This document shows, in pieces, positions 9,070 through 18,378 of a stretch of DNA of 64,000 nucleotides. How positions within the stretch are numbered: position 1 is the stretch's first letter; each line of letters begins with the position of its first letter. The notes beneath the pieces were generated by a model, which was not told the DNA's origin, did no database searches, and saw only the letters and a list, made by a program, of their open reading frames with translations. A program made the position numbers and the translations under genes. This DNA is from an uncultured Chloroflexota bacterium. Lineage in GTDB: Bacteria > Chloroflexota > Anaerolineae > Anaerolineales > Anaerolineaceae. The stretch lies in contig CADACE010000018.1 of NCBI GenBank assembly GCA_902786265.1, positions 18,191 to 82,190 on the forward strand, written 5' to 3'.

Positions 9070-9672
9070 TCATTTAGCGGTGTAATTGCCGATGATGCGG
9101 CCAACTGCTATGATATTGCCGGAATTACCTTCTGCATCGATATCAAGTCCGTCCATGAATTCCTGAAGCTTAAGTGCCTGGCCCAGACCGCCTTTGGCTC
9201 TTTCAACAGAAGCTCTAAGTGCAAAAACATAGATGTTGTACTGATGCGTAATTCCCGTTTGCGGATTAGGTCCGAAATATTCAGCCGCAGATGCCCAGCC
9301 TTGCGGGAGAGTGGTCTCAGTAATCCCTGCAGACTTCCAGTGAAGAAAGTTGTTTGTATTCATGTCAACCATATAGATGACATATGCAGCCGCACCTTCG
9401 ACAGGCTCCCAGGAAAGCTGTGGAGAAGCATTCTCTCCTGAGGCATTGCTGCATATCTCATCCCATTTCCCGTCATGCAGACTCTCCGAGGATACCTTAA
9501 ACCCGGGATAAGCGCTTACGTACTTGTCATCTTTGTTATCTGTCTGACCGTCTGACGGTACGTCTGTTGTTTCTTCGATATTGTTCGCCGCCGAAGCGAT
9601 TTCTTTCGTGCGGTATCCTGCTATTCCAAAAGCGAGCCCTCCTAAGAGGAGCAATAATAAAAATTTTCGCAT
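9070..9672 (-). CDS. PEBP/YbhB-YbcL family protein, secreted or anchored
   Basis: A 200-residue protein starting at ATG 9672, eight bases after a strong AAGGAGG site; longer upstream starts lack one. Residues 1-20 (MRKFLLLLLLGGLAFGIAGY) are a signal peptide or anchor. The mature part is a phosphatidylethanolamine-binding-protein fold: SPQLSWEPVEGA, YVIYMVDM, FLHWKSAGI, then YFGPNPQTGITHQYNIYVFALRA with the conserved PP/GP..G.HRY-type block. Bacterial members are of uncertain function. It lies downstream of and co-directional with the AraC regulator, about 100 bp away. Confidence 0.88.
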   Translation of the reverse strand: MRKFLLLLLLGGLAFGIAGYRTKEIASAANNIEETTDVPSDGQTDNKDDKYVSAYPGFKVSSESLHDGKWDEICSNASGENASPQLSWEPVEGAAAYVIYMVDMNTNNFLHWKSAGITETTLPQGWASAAEYFGPNPQTGITHQYNIYVFALRASVERAKGGLGQALKLQEFMDGLDIDAEGNSGNIIAVGRIIGNYTAK

Positions 9673-9772
9673 AAGGGTCCTCCTTATCACCATCGTCAAA
9701 CAGATTGATGGGAGCAAAGAATCCGGCCGGTTCTGAGACTGCACACCCCCGGCCCTTTGATTTCGTCCGTTC

Positions 9773-10681
9773 CTATTCCTGTATGCGCCATGTATCACGG
9801 CTGGACTGCAGCACATCCTGCGATGCTTGTTTCTGCTGGTCCGCACGGCCGGAAGCGCTGTTCCTGAATTCGGTCGGCGTGGTCCCGATCACGGATTTGA
9901 AAACGGTTGAAAAATACATCTGATCCGTAAAGCCGACCTCGAAAGAGATTTCCTTTATCGATTTATCCGTACCCGCGATCATCATGCAGGCACGTCTGAT
10001 ACGAAATTCAGTAAGATATTTTTGTGGCGGGATCGCGACTTGCTGCATAAAAATACGGTAAAGACGGCTGCGGGAAATACCCAGAGCCCGGGCGACATCC
10101 GAAACCGTGATGAAATCGCCGTAATGTTCTGCAATATAATCGCAGGCTCCCTGAAACTGTACCGTTCCCCTTTCAAGTTTTTCCCCGAGAACATTTTCAT
10201 TGTCCCTGATCAGAAAAGCCAGCAGATTGTAAAGCCTTGCACTCATTTGAATGGTCTCATACGGCAGGTTCCCACGCGCGGCATAAATATCCGCCAGAAG
10301 TTCCCGGAACGTTTCCGGATCTGAAAGGGTTATCACCGGATTCTTGACAGAAAAACGGGTCGCGTCCAACAGAAAACCGGCATCGGTCCCATTGAACCCC
10401 ACCCACCAGAATTCCCATGGATTTTTTTCGTCCGCGATATAGTTGATAGGCATATTCGGATAGATTAAAAAGGCATCACCCGTCTCAACCGGGTAGCTGC
10501 GGTTGTTCAAGATAAATGTTCCGCGGCCTTTGATCACCAGATGGATCAGGTAAAAGACACGGATCTCCTGTCCACGGCTTTCCAGCGGAGCACATTGCTG
10601 CCTTCCCGTACGATAGACCGTCAGGGAAGCCATCGTCCGCAGCTGGTTTTTAAAAGATAGCTTATATTCTTTCTCATTCAT
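9773..10681 (-). CDS. AraC family transcriptional regulator
   Basis: A 302-residue regulator. The N-terminal half is a cupin-like sensor (VIKGRGTFILNNRSYPVETGDAFLIYPNMP). The C-terminal third holds the two helix-turn-helix motifs of AraC/XylS proteins: ITVSDVARALGISRSRLYRIFMQ, and IKEISFEVGFTDQMYFSTVFK followed by GTTPTEFR. Such proteins bind DNA in response to a small ligand. It is transcribed divergently from the ABC transporter genes across a 212-bp gap, so it most likely controls them. The ligand is unknown. Confidence 0.9.
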   Translation of the reverse strand: MNEKEYKLSFKNQLRTMASLTVYRTGRQQCAPLESRGQEIRVFYLIHLVIKGRGTFILNNRSYPVETGDAFLIYPNMPINYIADEKNPWEFWWVGFNGTDAGFLLDATRFSVKNPVITLSDPETFRELLADIYAARGNLPYETIQMSARLYNLLAFLIRDNENVLGEKLERGTVQFQGACDYIAEHYGDFITVSDVARALGISRSRLYRIFMQQVAIPPQKYLTEFRIRRACMMIAGTDKSIKEISFEVGFTDQMYFSTVFKSVIGTTPTEFRNSASGRADQQKQASQDVLQSSRDTWRIQE

Positions 10682-10831
10682 GGCATTGTCTTCAAAAACA
10701 AATATCTGCCATTCTCTTATACCATATTATCAAAGAAAGTGACAGCGAGAAAAAACACATTTTTCCTGTGTAATTTAGCCGAAAAACTATGAACATGCAA
10801 CAAATCTTAATAAGTTTGCAACTTCTTTTTA

Positions 10832-10860
10832 TAGACAGTTCAGACCTATTCATGTAGAAT
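10832..10860 (+). promoter_or_regulatory. Sigma-70-type promoter of the ABC transporter operon
   Basis: TAGACA at 10832-10837 and TAGAAT at 10855-10860, separated by 17 bp, about 34 bp before the permease ATG. It lies in the divergent gap next to the AraC gene. Confidence 0.6.
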
Positions 10861-10893
10861 CCATTAATAACAATATGCGATCGGAGCAGAAAT

Positions 10894-12750
10894 ATGGCAG
10901 CAAATGAAGAGTATGAAGATAGTGAGCTGTCTTTCTCAAGAAGCAGACGGTTCAAAAACTGGCTGAAAAATGCCTTTACCAATCCCTATAATATTCTTGT
11001 ATTCATCTCAGTCGTAGCGCTGGGCATCCTGGTTGTATGGCCGCTGCTGCAAATGGTTTTCTCGACATTCCAGCTGGCACCGTCTGAAGCCAAACGTGTT
11101 CACGGCACTGCCGGAGAATTTACATTGTATTATTGGCAGCGTCTGTTCCACAGTCAGGTTTCACAGAACATGCTGTACAAACCGCTGCTCCACTCATTGC
11201 TGATCGCATCCAGCGTTTCGGTGCTGAGCATTCTGATAGGTTCTCTGATCGCCTGGCTGATGGTACGCAGCGATCTCCCGGCAAAGGGATTTTTCTCCAT
11301 GGCCGTGATCATTCCTTACATGATCCCTTCATGGTGTAAATCCATGGCCTGGATCAGCACGTTCAAAACGTCGCGCATCGGGGGCACAGCAGGCCTGCTG
11401 AGTTATATCGGTGTCACGGTTCCCGAATGGCTGGCTTACGGTCCGGTGGCGATCATATGTGTGCTCACGATCCATTATTACGCTTATGCTTATCTGCTGG
11501 TTTCCGCTTCACTGCGCTCCATCAACTCCGAACTGGAGGAAATGGGTGAGGTTATCGGCGCACCCCGGCTGATGATGCTCCGGAAAATCACTTTCCCGCT
11601 GGTCCTTCCCTCAATCCTTTCCGCTTTCATCCTGATCTTTTCCAAGTCCATGGGGACATTCGGGGTTCCGGCCTTTCTGGGAATGAAGGTCAGTTATTAC
11701 ACCATTTCCACAATGCTGTACAGCAATATCAAACAGCAGCAGACAAACATGGCCTATGCAATCAGCCTGATTCTGATTGCAATCGCCGCAATCGTGATCT
11801 TCATCAACCAGCGTGTGATTGGCACACGGAAATCCTACGCGACGATCGGCGGTAAGGGCGGACGTTCCAATGTTCTTTCTCTCAAGAAAGCCAAAGCAGC
11901 TGTTGTGATCATCCTGACGCTCTTTCTGGCAGCTGCAGTGATCATGCCGATCGGCACCCTGATCCTTCAGAGCCTGATGCTGAAACTGGGTGATTTCAGC
12001 TTCGAAAATCTGACCCTGCATTATTGGATTGGGAAAGGCACGCCGGACATCTTCAACAGCGAACCCGGCGTTCTGGTCAATCCGCAGTTCTATCAGGTGC
12101 TGGGCAACTCCCTGAAGCTTGTCGTGATTGCCTCTCTTATCGCTACTTTCTGCGGGCAGATGATCGGCTATGTCAATTCACGCGGACGGCACCTGTTTTC
12201 CGGACGTCTGGTCGAACAGCTGGTTTTCATCCCTTACCTGATTCCCTCCATTGCCTTCGGCGCGATGTACCTTTCCATGTTCTCAAAAGCCAGAACCGTA
12301 ACCGTATTCGGCAAGGTCATCACGCTGATGCCTTCTCTCTACGGGACTTTTGCCCTGCTCGTTCTCGTGACAGCGGTCAAAAACCTGCCGTTCTCCAGCC
12401 GTTCCGGTACCGCGAACATGCTGCAGATCAGTACCGAACTTGAAGAAGCCGCTCACATGTCAGGTGCCAATTTCCTCACCCGCATGGCGCGCGTGATCCT
12501 GCCGCTTTCAAAGAACGGATTCATGAGCGGCCTGATGCTGATCTTCATGGCTGTGATGAAGGAACTTGACCTGCTGGTCATTCTGATCTCACCGAAAACT
12601 CAGACGCTTCCGTATATGGCTTATTCTTATACGTCCGGCGGTATGGACCAGTATTCCAATGTCGTTGCTACGCTGATGTTCCTTATCGTATTTCTGATTT
12701 ACTGGATCGCCAACAAATTCTTCAACGCTGACATCAGTCAGGGCTTCTGA
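10894..12750 (+). CDS. ABC transporter permease, FbpB/ThiP-type two-domain fusion
   Basis: A 618-residue integral membrane protein with two homologous permease halves, about twelve transmembrane segments. The cytoplasmic EAA loops are visible in both halves: ELEEMGEVIGAPRLMMLRKITFPLVLPS and ELEEAAHMSGANFLTRMARVILPLSKN. Fused permeases of this layout serve ferric iron, thiamine or phosphonate-type importers. The ATPase and substrate-binding genes follow at 20 and 44 bp. Start ATG 10894 has CGGAGC upstream. Substrate cannot be fixed from sequence; an iron-type (FbpABC/FutABC) system is the closest resemblance. Confidence 0.88.
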   Translation: MAANEEYEDSELSFSRSRRFKNWLKNAFTNPYNILVFISVVALGILVVWPLLQMVFSTFQLAPSEAKRVHGTAGEFTLYYWQRLFHSQVSQNMLYKPLLHSLLIASSVSVLSILIGSLIAWLMVRSDLPAKGFFSMAVIIPYMIPSWCKSMAWISTFKTSRIGGTAGLLSYIGVTVPEWLAYGPVAIICVLTIHYYAYAYLLVSASLRSINSELEEMGEVIGAPRLMMLRKITFPLVLPSILSAFILIFSKSMGTFGVPAFLGMKVSYYTISTMLYSNIKQQQTNMAYAISLILIAIAAIVIFINQRVIGTRKSYATIGGKGGRSNVLSLKKAKAAVVIILTLFLAAAVIMPIGTLILQSLMLKLGDFSFENLTLHYWIGKGTPDIFNSEPGVLVNPQFYQVLGNSLKLVVIASLIATFCGQMIGYVNSRGRHLFSGRLVEQLVFIPYLIPSIAFGAMYLSMFSKARTVTVFGKVITLMPSLYGTFALLVLVTAVKNLPFSSRSGTANMLQISTELEEAAHMSGANFLTRMARVILPLSKNGFMSGLMLIFMAVMKELDLLVILISPKTQTLPYMAYSYTSGGMDQYSNVVATLMFLIVFLIYWIANKFFNADISQGF

Positions 12751-12770
12751 TCAATAAAGGAGAATCTCCT

Positions 12771-13901
12771 ATGAGCAATATCGTACTGAAAAATATTGAC
12801 AAGTTTTACGGCAATAATCATGTTCTGAAAAACCTGAACCTCACAGTGAACGACGGCGAATTCATGACGCTGCTTGGGCCTTCCGGATGCGGAAAGACGA
12901 CAACGCTGCGTGTAATCGCCGGTCTGGAGAAACCGCAGAACGGGATCATCACCATGGATGGCAGGATCGTTGTCAACGCGAAGGAGCTGTTCTTTGAAGA
13001 TCCCGGCAACCGTGAAATGAATCTGGTTTTCCAGTCTTATGCCCTTTGGCCACACATGACCGTATTTGATAATGTCGCGTTCACACTTTCCGTAAAGAAA
13101 ATCAAAAAGGATGAGATCACCCATCGGGTCAATGACGCTCTCCAGCGGATGCGCATAGAAGAATATGCCAAACGTTACCCCTCTGAACTTTCCGGCGGAC
13201 AGCAGCAGCGCGTTGCGATCGCCCGCGCCATCGTTTCCCAGCCGAAAGTGCTGCTGCTTGATGAACCACTTTCCAACCTGGATGCAAAGCTCCGTGTTGA
13301 CATGCGCTCGGAAATCAAACGCCTGCATCATGAAATGGGAACAACGATCATTTATGTGACCCATGACCAGATCGAAGCCTTGACGATGTCGACCCGTATC
13401 GCCATCTTCTTTGAAGGTGTGCTGGAACAGGTCGATGAACCGATGAAGCTGTATCAGAATCCCGCTTCGCTCAAAGTTGCGGATTTCATTGGCAACCCCC
13501 GCATCAACTTCATCGACGGTACCGGAACGGTGAATACCGACGGCAGTCTGACGATTGATTCCATTGTCGGACAGATGACCTTCGGGAAGGAACATCTGAC
13601 AGAGAATATTCCATCAGCCGGGAAATTCCCGGTGGTGCTCGGTATCCGTCCGGAGAAAATTGAAATCGTCACAGCCGGTACTGCTAACACAACGACCGGT
13701 GCGATTTATTCCGTCCAGCCTGCCGGTGCCGATACAACGATCCATGTCAAAGTGGGTGATGAAATCATCATCGCAAAGAAGATCGGCATCTGTAATTATC
13801 CGATCGATGCTCCTGTCGGACTGAAGATCGAACCGGACCACCTGAATGTTTTTGCAAAAGAAAGCGGAAAGATCATCAAGACCGCGGTCCTGGAACAGTA
13901 A
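12771..13901 (+). CDS. ABC transporter ATP-binding protein, FbpC/PotA-type
   Basis: A 376-residue ATPase that powers the preceding permease. Walker [10 protein letters not shown] is at residues 36-44. The Q-loop is [11 protein letters not shown], the signature is LSGGQQQR, and Walker B with D-loop is [12 protein letters not shown], followed by the H-loop VTHDQ. The last 120 residues form the TOBE/MalK-like regulatory domain ([12 protein letters not shown]). AGGAGAA precedes the ATG. This is the middle gene of a permease-ATPase-binding protein operon. Confidence 0.93.
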   Translation: MSNIVLKNIDKFYGNNHVLKNLNLTVNDGEFMTLLGPSGCGKTTTLRVIAGLEKPQNGIITMDGRIVVNAKELFFEDPGNREMNLVFQSYALWPHMTVFDNVAFTLSVKKIKKDEITHRVNDALQRMRIEEYAKRYPSELSGGQQQRVAIARAIVSQPKVLLLDEPLSNLDAKLRVDMRSEIKRLHHEMGTTIIYVTHDQIEALTMSTRIAIFFEGVLEQVDEPMKLYQNPASLKVADFIGNPRINFIDGTGTVNTDGSLTIDSIVGQMTFGKEHLTENIPSAGKFPVVLGIRPEKIEIVTAGTANTTTGAIYSVQPAGADTTIHVKVGDEIIIAKKIGICNYPIDAPVGLKIEPDHLNVFAKESGKIIKTAVLEQ

Positions 13902-13945
13902 ACTAAAGGCACCGGATGCCTTGGTAAAAATAAAAGGAGTGAAAA

Positions 13946-15109
13946 ATGAAAAAATTGTTGTCTTTGCTTCTGGCTTTCTGCCTGATCCTTGGATGCAGTG
14001 CTGTTGTTTTCGCTGATGACCAGTGGGCAGAAGAAAACGGTCTGAATAAGACCGAGTCTGTAGAAGAGCTTTATGCCGCAGCTCTTGCCGAAGGCGGTGT
14101 TGTGAACCTTTACGGTTGCACCGGCCGTGATGAAACAGTTGCTAAGAGCTTCGAAGCAGCTTATCCGGGCATGACCGTAAACTTCTATGACCTGGGTATC
14201 AATGAAATGCTCGAAAAATTCAGCCGCGAATATGAAGCCGGTATCCACACCGCCGATGTCCTTCAGCCGAAGGAACAGAGTGGCAGCATTTTTATGGATT
14301 ATATTGAAGAAGGACTGCTTCACAACTATCATCCGGAAGATATTTTCGGTGAAGTCGATCCGGCCTATTTGACCGTCACCCCGTTCGTTATCGAACTCGA
14401 CTGGTGGAACTACAACACAGAACTCTACTCCGAAATGCCGATTACTTCCTGGTGGGATCTGACCAAACCGGAATGGAACGGGAAATTCGTATTCCTGGAT
14501 CCGAACGGTGAACCGGACCTGATCGTTCTTTTCGAGAACCTGATCAAATACTCCGACCTGATGGCCGCCGACTATGAACGTGTCTTCGGCGAACCAATCG
14601 TCCTGGCAGACAATGAACCGGATGCCGGCCATGCCTGGATCAACCGTGTCGCGAAGAACGGCGTTATTATTGAAACCTCCAACACCAACATCGTGAAAGC
14701 AGTCGGCGGAGCCAAGGGCATGACCGATGCTCCTCTCGGCTACGGCGTTTCCTCCAAACTGCGCGAACGCGACCAGCAGGGCTTTGTTCTGGGTGTCGAT
14801 CCTGCTCACTTTGAAGATGAGACCCCGACCACTGCTGTCAGCTTCATGATCATCCAGATTGCTGACCACTGCGAACATCCGAACGGCGCGAAACTCTTCG
14901 TCCGCTGGATCTGCGGTGAAGCTGACGGCCAAGGCGAAGGCCTTGCTCCGTTCATCACAGCCGGTTCCTACCCGGTGTTCCCGAAGGCTCCTCTGGCCGA
15001 TGTCGAACAGCCTGATTTCGATTCCATCCCGAAGTTCGATCTGGACCTGGAATATTACTACGAAAATTACTATGATGTTTACGATTACTGGGTATCTGTC
15101 CAGCCGTAA
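13946..15109 (+). CDS. Extracellular solute-binding protein (iron-type ABC importer)
   Basis: A 387-residue binding protein. Residues 1-25 are a signal peptide, with either a lipobox-like LILGC or a type I site at VFADD. The mature part resembles family 1/6 periplasmic binding proteins of ferric-iron and related importers (GVVNLYGCTGRDETVAKSFEAAYPG, WWDLTKPEWNGKFVF). The usual adjacent tyrosines of FbpA-type iron sites could be within YYYENYYDVYDYW at the C-terminus, but this is a guess. It delivers substrate to the upstream-encoded permease. AAAGGAG precedes the ATG. Confidence 0.88.
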   Translation: MKKLLSLLLAFCLILGCSAVVFADDQWAEENGLNKTESVEELYAAALAEGGVVNLYGCTGRDETVAKSFEAAYPGMTVNFYDLGINEMLEKFSREYEAGIHTADVLQPKEQSGSIFMDYIEEGLLHNYHPEDIFGEVDPAYLTVTPFVIELDWWNYNTELYSEMPITSWWDLTKPEWNGKFVFLDPNGEPDLIVLFENLIKYSDLMAADYERVFGEPIVLADNEPDAGHAWINRVAKNGVIIETSNTNIVKAVGGAKGMTDAPLGYGVSSKLRERDQQGFVLGVDPAHFEDETPTTAVSFMIIQIADHCEHPNGAKLFVRWICGEADGQGEGLAPFITAGSYPVFPKAPLADVEQPDFDSIPKFDLDLEYYYENYYDVYDYWVSVQP

Positions 15110-15135
15110 ATCATCTTACATGAAATAATCATTGA

Positions 15136-15173
15136 ATGACGGCAGAGATCATTCTCTGCCGTCATAAAAAAAA
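15136..15173 (+). terminator. Hairpin after the ABC operon
   Basis: A perfect 13-bp stem ATGACGGCAGAGA / TCTCTGCCGTCAT with a 4-nt loop. On the plus strand it is followed by an A-run rather than a U-run, so it may stop RNA decay or act weakly as a terminator. NUDIX translation starts 22 bp later. Confidence 0.5.
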
Positions 15174-15194
15174 TCTGACCCTGAAAGGACCTAC

Positions 15195-15755
15195 ATGAAC
15201 AGTTATTCGGATAGCGATCTTGCGGAAAAACTTCTGAGCCGTGAAGTCATATTTGAAGGCAAATATCCGTTATGGATGGATGAACATCGGCTGCCGGACG
15301 GCAAAACCGTCAAAAGAGAACATCTCCATCATCCGGGCGGCGTTGCTGTCCTTGCGGTCAATGAACAGGGAGAGATCGCGTTTGTAAAACAATATCGTTA
15401 TGCCATTGAGCAGGTCACGGAAGAGATTCCCGCCGGGAAGCTGGATAAGATCGCGAACGAAGAACCGATCCATGCCGCGGGACGTGAACTCCGGGAAGAA
15501 ACCGGATATAATGCGTCTGAAATGATCCCGATGGGTTACATCTATTCCTCCCCGGGCGTTCTCGATGAGATCCTGCATTTATTCTTCGCCAGAGGCCTGT
15601 CGAAAAGCGAACAGGATCTGGATGATGATGAGTTCATCAATATGGAATGGATTCCGGCAGCGGAAGTTGAAAAACGGATCAAAAACGGTGAAATGACCGA
15701 TGCCAAGGGGATCATCGCGTTCGCAAAAGCACAGTATCTCGGATTACTGGACTGA
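15195..15755 (+). CDS. NUDIX hydrolase, ADP-ribose pyrophosphatase-like
   Basis: A 186-residue protein. The NUDIX box runs from EIPAGKLDK to GRELREETGY (residues about 78-105), with REL-REE-TGY as the metal-binding helix. The long insertion and the upstream HHPGGVAVLAV resemble bacterial ADP-ribose pyrophosphatases, which split ADP-ribose to AMP and ribose 5-phosphate. AAAGGAC precedes ATG 15195. The small membrane protein gene follows after 3 bp, so they are co-transcribed. Confidence 0.88.
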   Translation: MNSYSDSDLAEKLLSREVIFEGKYPLWMDEHRLPDGKTVKREHLHHPGGVAVLAVNEQGEIAFVKQYRYAIEQVTEEIPAGKLDKIANEEPIHAAGRELREETGYNASEMIPMGYIYSSPGVLDEILHLFFARGLSKSEQDLDDDEFINMEWIPAAEVEKRIKNGEMTDAKGIIAFAKAQYLGLLD

Positions 15756-15758
15756 GCT

Positions 15759-16178
15759 ATGGCAGGAAGAAGCGGCAAAAAAGCAGACATTTTATATGCT
15801 CTTTGCCTCAGCATCATTTTCGCGATTATCGATTACGCGGCTCTGGCCCTTCTGGTGGAGCCGCTTTCCCGTATTATGCCGATAGAGAACGCTGTTTTCT
15901 CGAATATTGTACATATGTCTGTGATCTCCGTTGTCGGGACTCTGTTTGGCTGCCTCGCCTTCGGCGCGTTTAAGGAACGGAAATACCTGGTTCCTCACGC
16001 ATATTCTTTTTTCCCCGCCTGGGTGGCTGTCTGCTATTTGTATGTTTTGTTCAATGTCGAACCGGATCAGCGCTCTTTCGCTGCCGGTTTCATTTCGCTG
16101 TACACCCTGATCCCCACGCTTACCGGATTGCTGATCTCATGGGGCATCTATTTGCGGAAATACAGATCCGCGTCCTGA
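15759..16178 (+). CDS. Small multi-pass membrane protein
   Basis: A 139-residue protein with four predicted transmembrane segments (about residues 10-32, 48-70, 80-98 and 108-130) and basic ends. I do not recognise the family. It begins three bases after the NUDIX stop and is probably translated by coupling. The last 50 bp before tRNA-Lys hold no further convincing gene. Confidence 0.65.
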   Translation: MAGRSGKKADILYALCLSIIFAIIDYAALALLVEPLSRIMPIENAVFSNIVHMSVISVVGTLFGCLAFGAFKERKYLVPHAYSFFPAWVAVCYLYVLFNVEPDQRSFAAGFISLYTLIPTLTGLLISWGIYLRKYRSAS

Positions 16179-16535
16179 CCGTATGCGCTTCTCCGCATAT
16201 CCTCATCAGCCGGAAATGCCGATAAGCATTGACTGAAACCATACGCGCAGCATGGCTCCTTCTCTCCCCCTTCATGACAGAGTTTTATAATACCGGACGG
16301 CTTAAAACGGAGGTATCCGAGAAGCCCCGCAGCGAATTCTTCATTGCGTCAGGAGAAGTCGTGAGAACAGTGAATACGTTGACGTTCCCAAAAGCCTTAG
16401 CTTATCATAAAGAATAAGATACGAAGATTTACTCATAAAACAATATTGTGTAAGAAATAATGCTGATTATTACTATGAACTTTTTTAAAGTTTTCTATAA
16501 AATTGGGAATTTTTGCGAAATTTTAAATAAAAAAG

Positions 16536-16609
16536 TGACCCATCGGGGACTCGAACCCCGAACACGCTGATTAAGAGTCAGCTGCTCTGCCAAATTGAGC
16601 TAATGGGCC
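16536..16609 (-). tRNA. tRNA-Lys (anticodon CTT)
   Basis: On the minus strand all four arms pair: acceptor GGCCCAT/ATGGGTC with discriminator A, D stem GCTC/GAGC, anticodon stem GCTGA/TCAGC with loop CTCTTAA, and T stem CGGGG/CCCCG around TTCGAGT. CCA is not encoded. A 35-nt fragment of the same tRNA lies 10.7 kb upstream at 5809-5843. Confidence 0.95.
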
Positions 16610-16669
16610 ATTCGTTTACCGAACGTTGTTTATTATACTCATTTTCGTTTATTTGTCACGGGTTTTTTG

Positions 16670-16716
16670 AAAATTCATGAAAATTCGTGACAATTCGTGA
16701 AAATTCCGTGAAACCA
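16670..16716. repeat. Short tandem repeat, about 11-12 bp unit
   Basis: Four to five degenerate copies of GAAAATTCGT (GAAAATTCAT, GAAAATTCGT, GACAATTCGT, GAAAATTCCGT) between tRNA-Lys and the end of the GT-C-like gene. It may be a protein-binding cluster or a slipped repeat. Confidence 0.7.
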
Positions 16717-16723
16717 CCTCTCT

Positions 16724-18322
16724 TTATTTCCCGATCACCCACTCGCTGGTATCCCGGTAGAGGAAAGGCAGACCTTCGCAGAGCTGCGTGATCCAGTTAT
16801 CTCCATCGCTGACCCAGGATGTGATGCCGAAAAAGACCAGGACCGCGTCCCCGTCATTGACCTGCCTGCGGATCTCGTTCATTGTATCCTGATATCCTTC
16901 GCGTACCTGTTCACTGGAAGGATCCACAGGATCCAGCAGCGCATAGGCTCCGCGGCCGGTCCAGAGGCTGACTGCCTCGATCTGGTTGGAGTAGATGATT
17001 TTCTCTTCCGGCAGTGTACGGATGAGCTGCATTGCCGGTGAAGAGTCCCATCCTTCCCAGCCCCATCCGTAGCCATGCTCCGCCATTTCGGAAAGATGCG
17101 GGATGGTGTCCTGTGTGAAATTTGCCGTAAAAAACAGGATGAGCACAAGCGGCAGAACAGCGGGCAGATAGTCCCGGCGGGTGCACTGCCATCCGAAGAG
17201 AACGGGCAGGATCAGGAAAAAAATCATGAAAGCGGGGAAGAGAATACGTTCCTCGATATTTACGGAAGCATCGAAAAGGGAAATGGTGAGGATCACGAAC
17301 AGGTTATATCCGACGATGAACAGCAGCCATGTCCAGACCGTAACGGCTGCCTCGGAAAAGGATTTTCTTCTGTGAGCGTTCAGGATGATGATGACGATGC
17401 AGAATATGACGGAAAGAGCAAAAAAGCCTGCCGTCCCCCAAACCATCCAGCCGACCGGATTCTCCAGATTGCCGTAGCGGGCGGGATAGATCCAGCGCCA
17501 CAGGATCACAATTCCGTGCCGAAGGTCATCCATGGTTACCCAGTGGGAAAGGATCTGCCGGTTGGAGGCGTTTCCGGTGATCAGCGCGTTGCGTACCAGC
17601 CACCAGGCGATCAGCGGGACCGCTCCGCAAAAGAGTCCTCCGAAAGCCTGTCCGCGTTTTCCCCTGACAAAAATCAGGATCATCCCAAAGATTGCGCATA
17701 GTGATACGATCCCGATGTAACGTGCCAAAAACGCTCCGCCGCAGGCAATTCCGCAGCCGAGCCACCAGATAAATTTTCCCTGCCGATATCCTCTCAGCAT
17801 GAAGATAAATGCCAGAAAAGTGCAGAAATAATAGACCGGTTCCGACATGGCATAGAACTGATAATAGAGGTACGGACGCATGGCAAGCAGCAATGCCGCA
17901 CCGAGCAGACCTGCCCAGCGGGAGCCGCTTGCCAGCCATACCAGGCGGATGATCAATGCCGTATTCAGCGTAAAGAAAAACAGGGCAACCCACCAGACTG
18001 CAAGCTGCCATTTCATACCGAACAGGAAAGGAACAGCAAGATATATGGAATAAAGCGGCGGAAAATTGGTGATTGGTTTCAGTTCGCCTCCGCCGCTCTG
18101 CCGGTAATAACCGTTCCCTGCGGCAATAGAGCGGCCTCCGTTGATATAATTTACGGAATCACTCACCAGACCGACCCCGTAAGGAGTGCAGCGGATGAAA
18201 AGATAAATACTCAGGACAATCAACAGAATAAACAAGATCCAAAAAACCGCATGTGCCGCTTTATCACTTTTCCGCATCGGGATATCCCGTCCTCTGTCCA
18301 TCAGAAGGTCTTTCATGTTCAT
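16724..18322 (-). CDS. GT-C-like integral membrane glycosyltransferase
   Basis: A 532-residue protein with roughly ten or more transmembrane segments. It starts with a cytoplasmic tail, then a first TM (VFWILFILLIVLSIYLFI). It is followed by a luminal loop carrying SDSVNYINGGRSIAAGNGYY, the acidic-residue loop typical of dolichyl- or polyprenyl-phosphate-sugar GT-C enzymes (ArnT/PMT-like). A soluble-looking C-terminal part follows (TLPEEKIIYSNQIEAVSLWTGR). Such enzymes transfer sugars from lipid carriers at the outer membrane face. The acceptor is unknown. AAAGGAAC precedes ATG 18322; it is last in the ruvX-mltG operon, 56 bp after mltG. Confidence 0.7.
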   Translation of the reverse strand: MNMKDLLMDRGRDIPMRKSDKAAHAVFWILFILLIVLSIYLFIRCTPYGVGLVSDSVNYINGGRSIAAGNGYYRQSGGGELKPITNFPPLYSIYLAVPFLFGMKWQLAVWWVALFFFTLNTALIIRLVWLASGSRWAGLLGAALLLAMRPYLYYQFYAMSEPVYYFCTFLAFIFMLRGYRQGKFIWWLGCGIACGGAFLARYIGIVSLCAIFGMILIFVRGKRGQAFGGLFCGAVPLIAWWLVRNALITGNASNRQILSHWVTMDDLRHGIVILWRWIYPARYGNLENPVGWMVWGTAGFFALSVIFCIVIIILNAHRRKSFSEAAVTVWTWLLFIVGYNLFVILTISLFDASVNIEERILFPAFMIFFLILPVLFGWQCTRRDYLPAVLPLVLILFFTANFTQDTIPHLSEMAEHGYGWGWEGWDSSPAMQLIRTLPEEKIIYSNQIEAVSLWTGRGAYALLDPVDPSSEQVREGYQDTMNEIRRQVNDGDAVLVFFGITSWVSDGDNWITQLCEGLPFLYRDTSEWVIGK

Positions 18323-18378
18323 TTGCTTTGTTCCTTTTTGTCAGTCTGCCCTTTTTACACAAATCACCGTACGCTCAA

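Noticed and set aside
16229..16417. 62-codon frame before tRNA-Lys
   Set aside because: No ribosome site, no recognisable domain, poor codon pattern.
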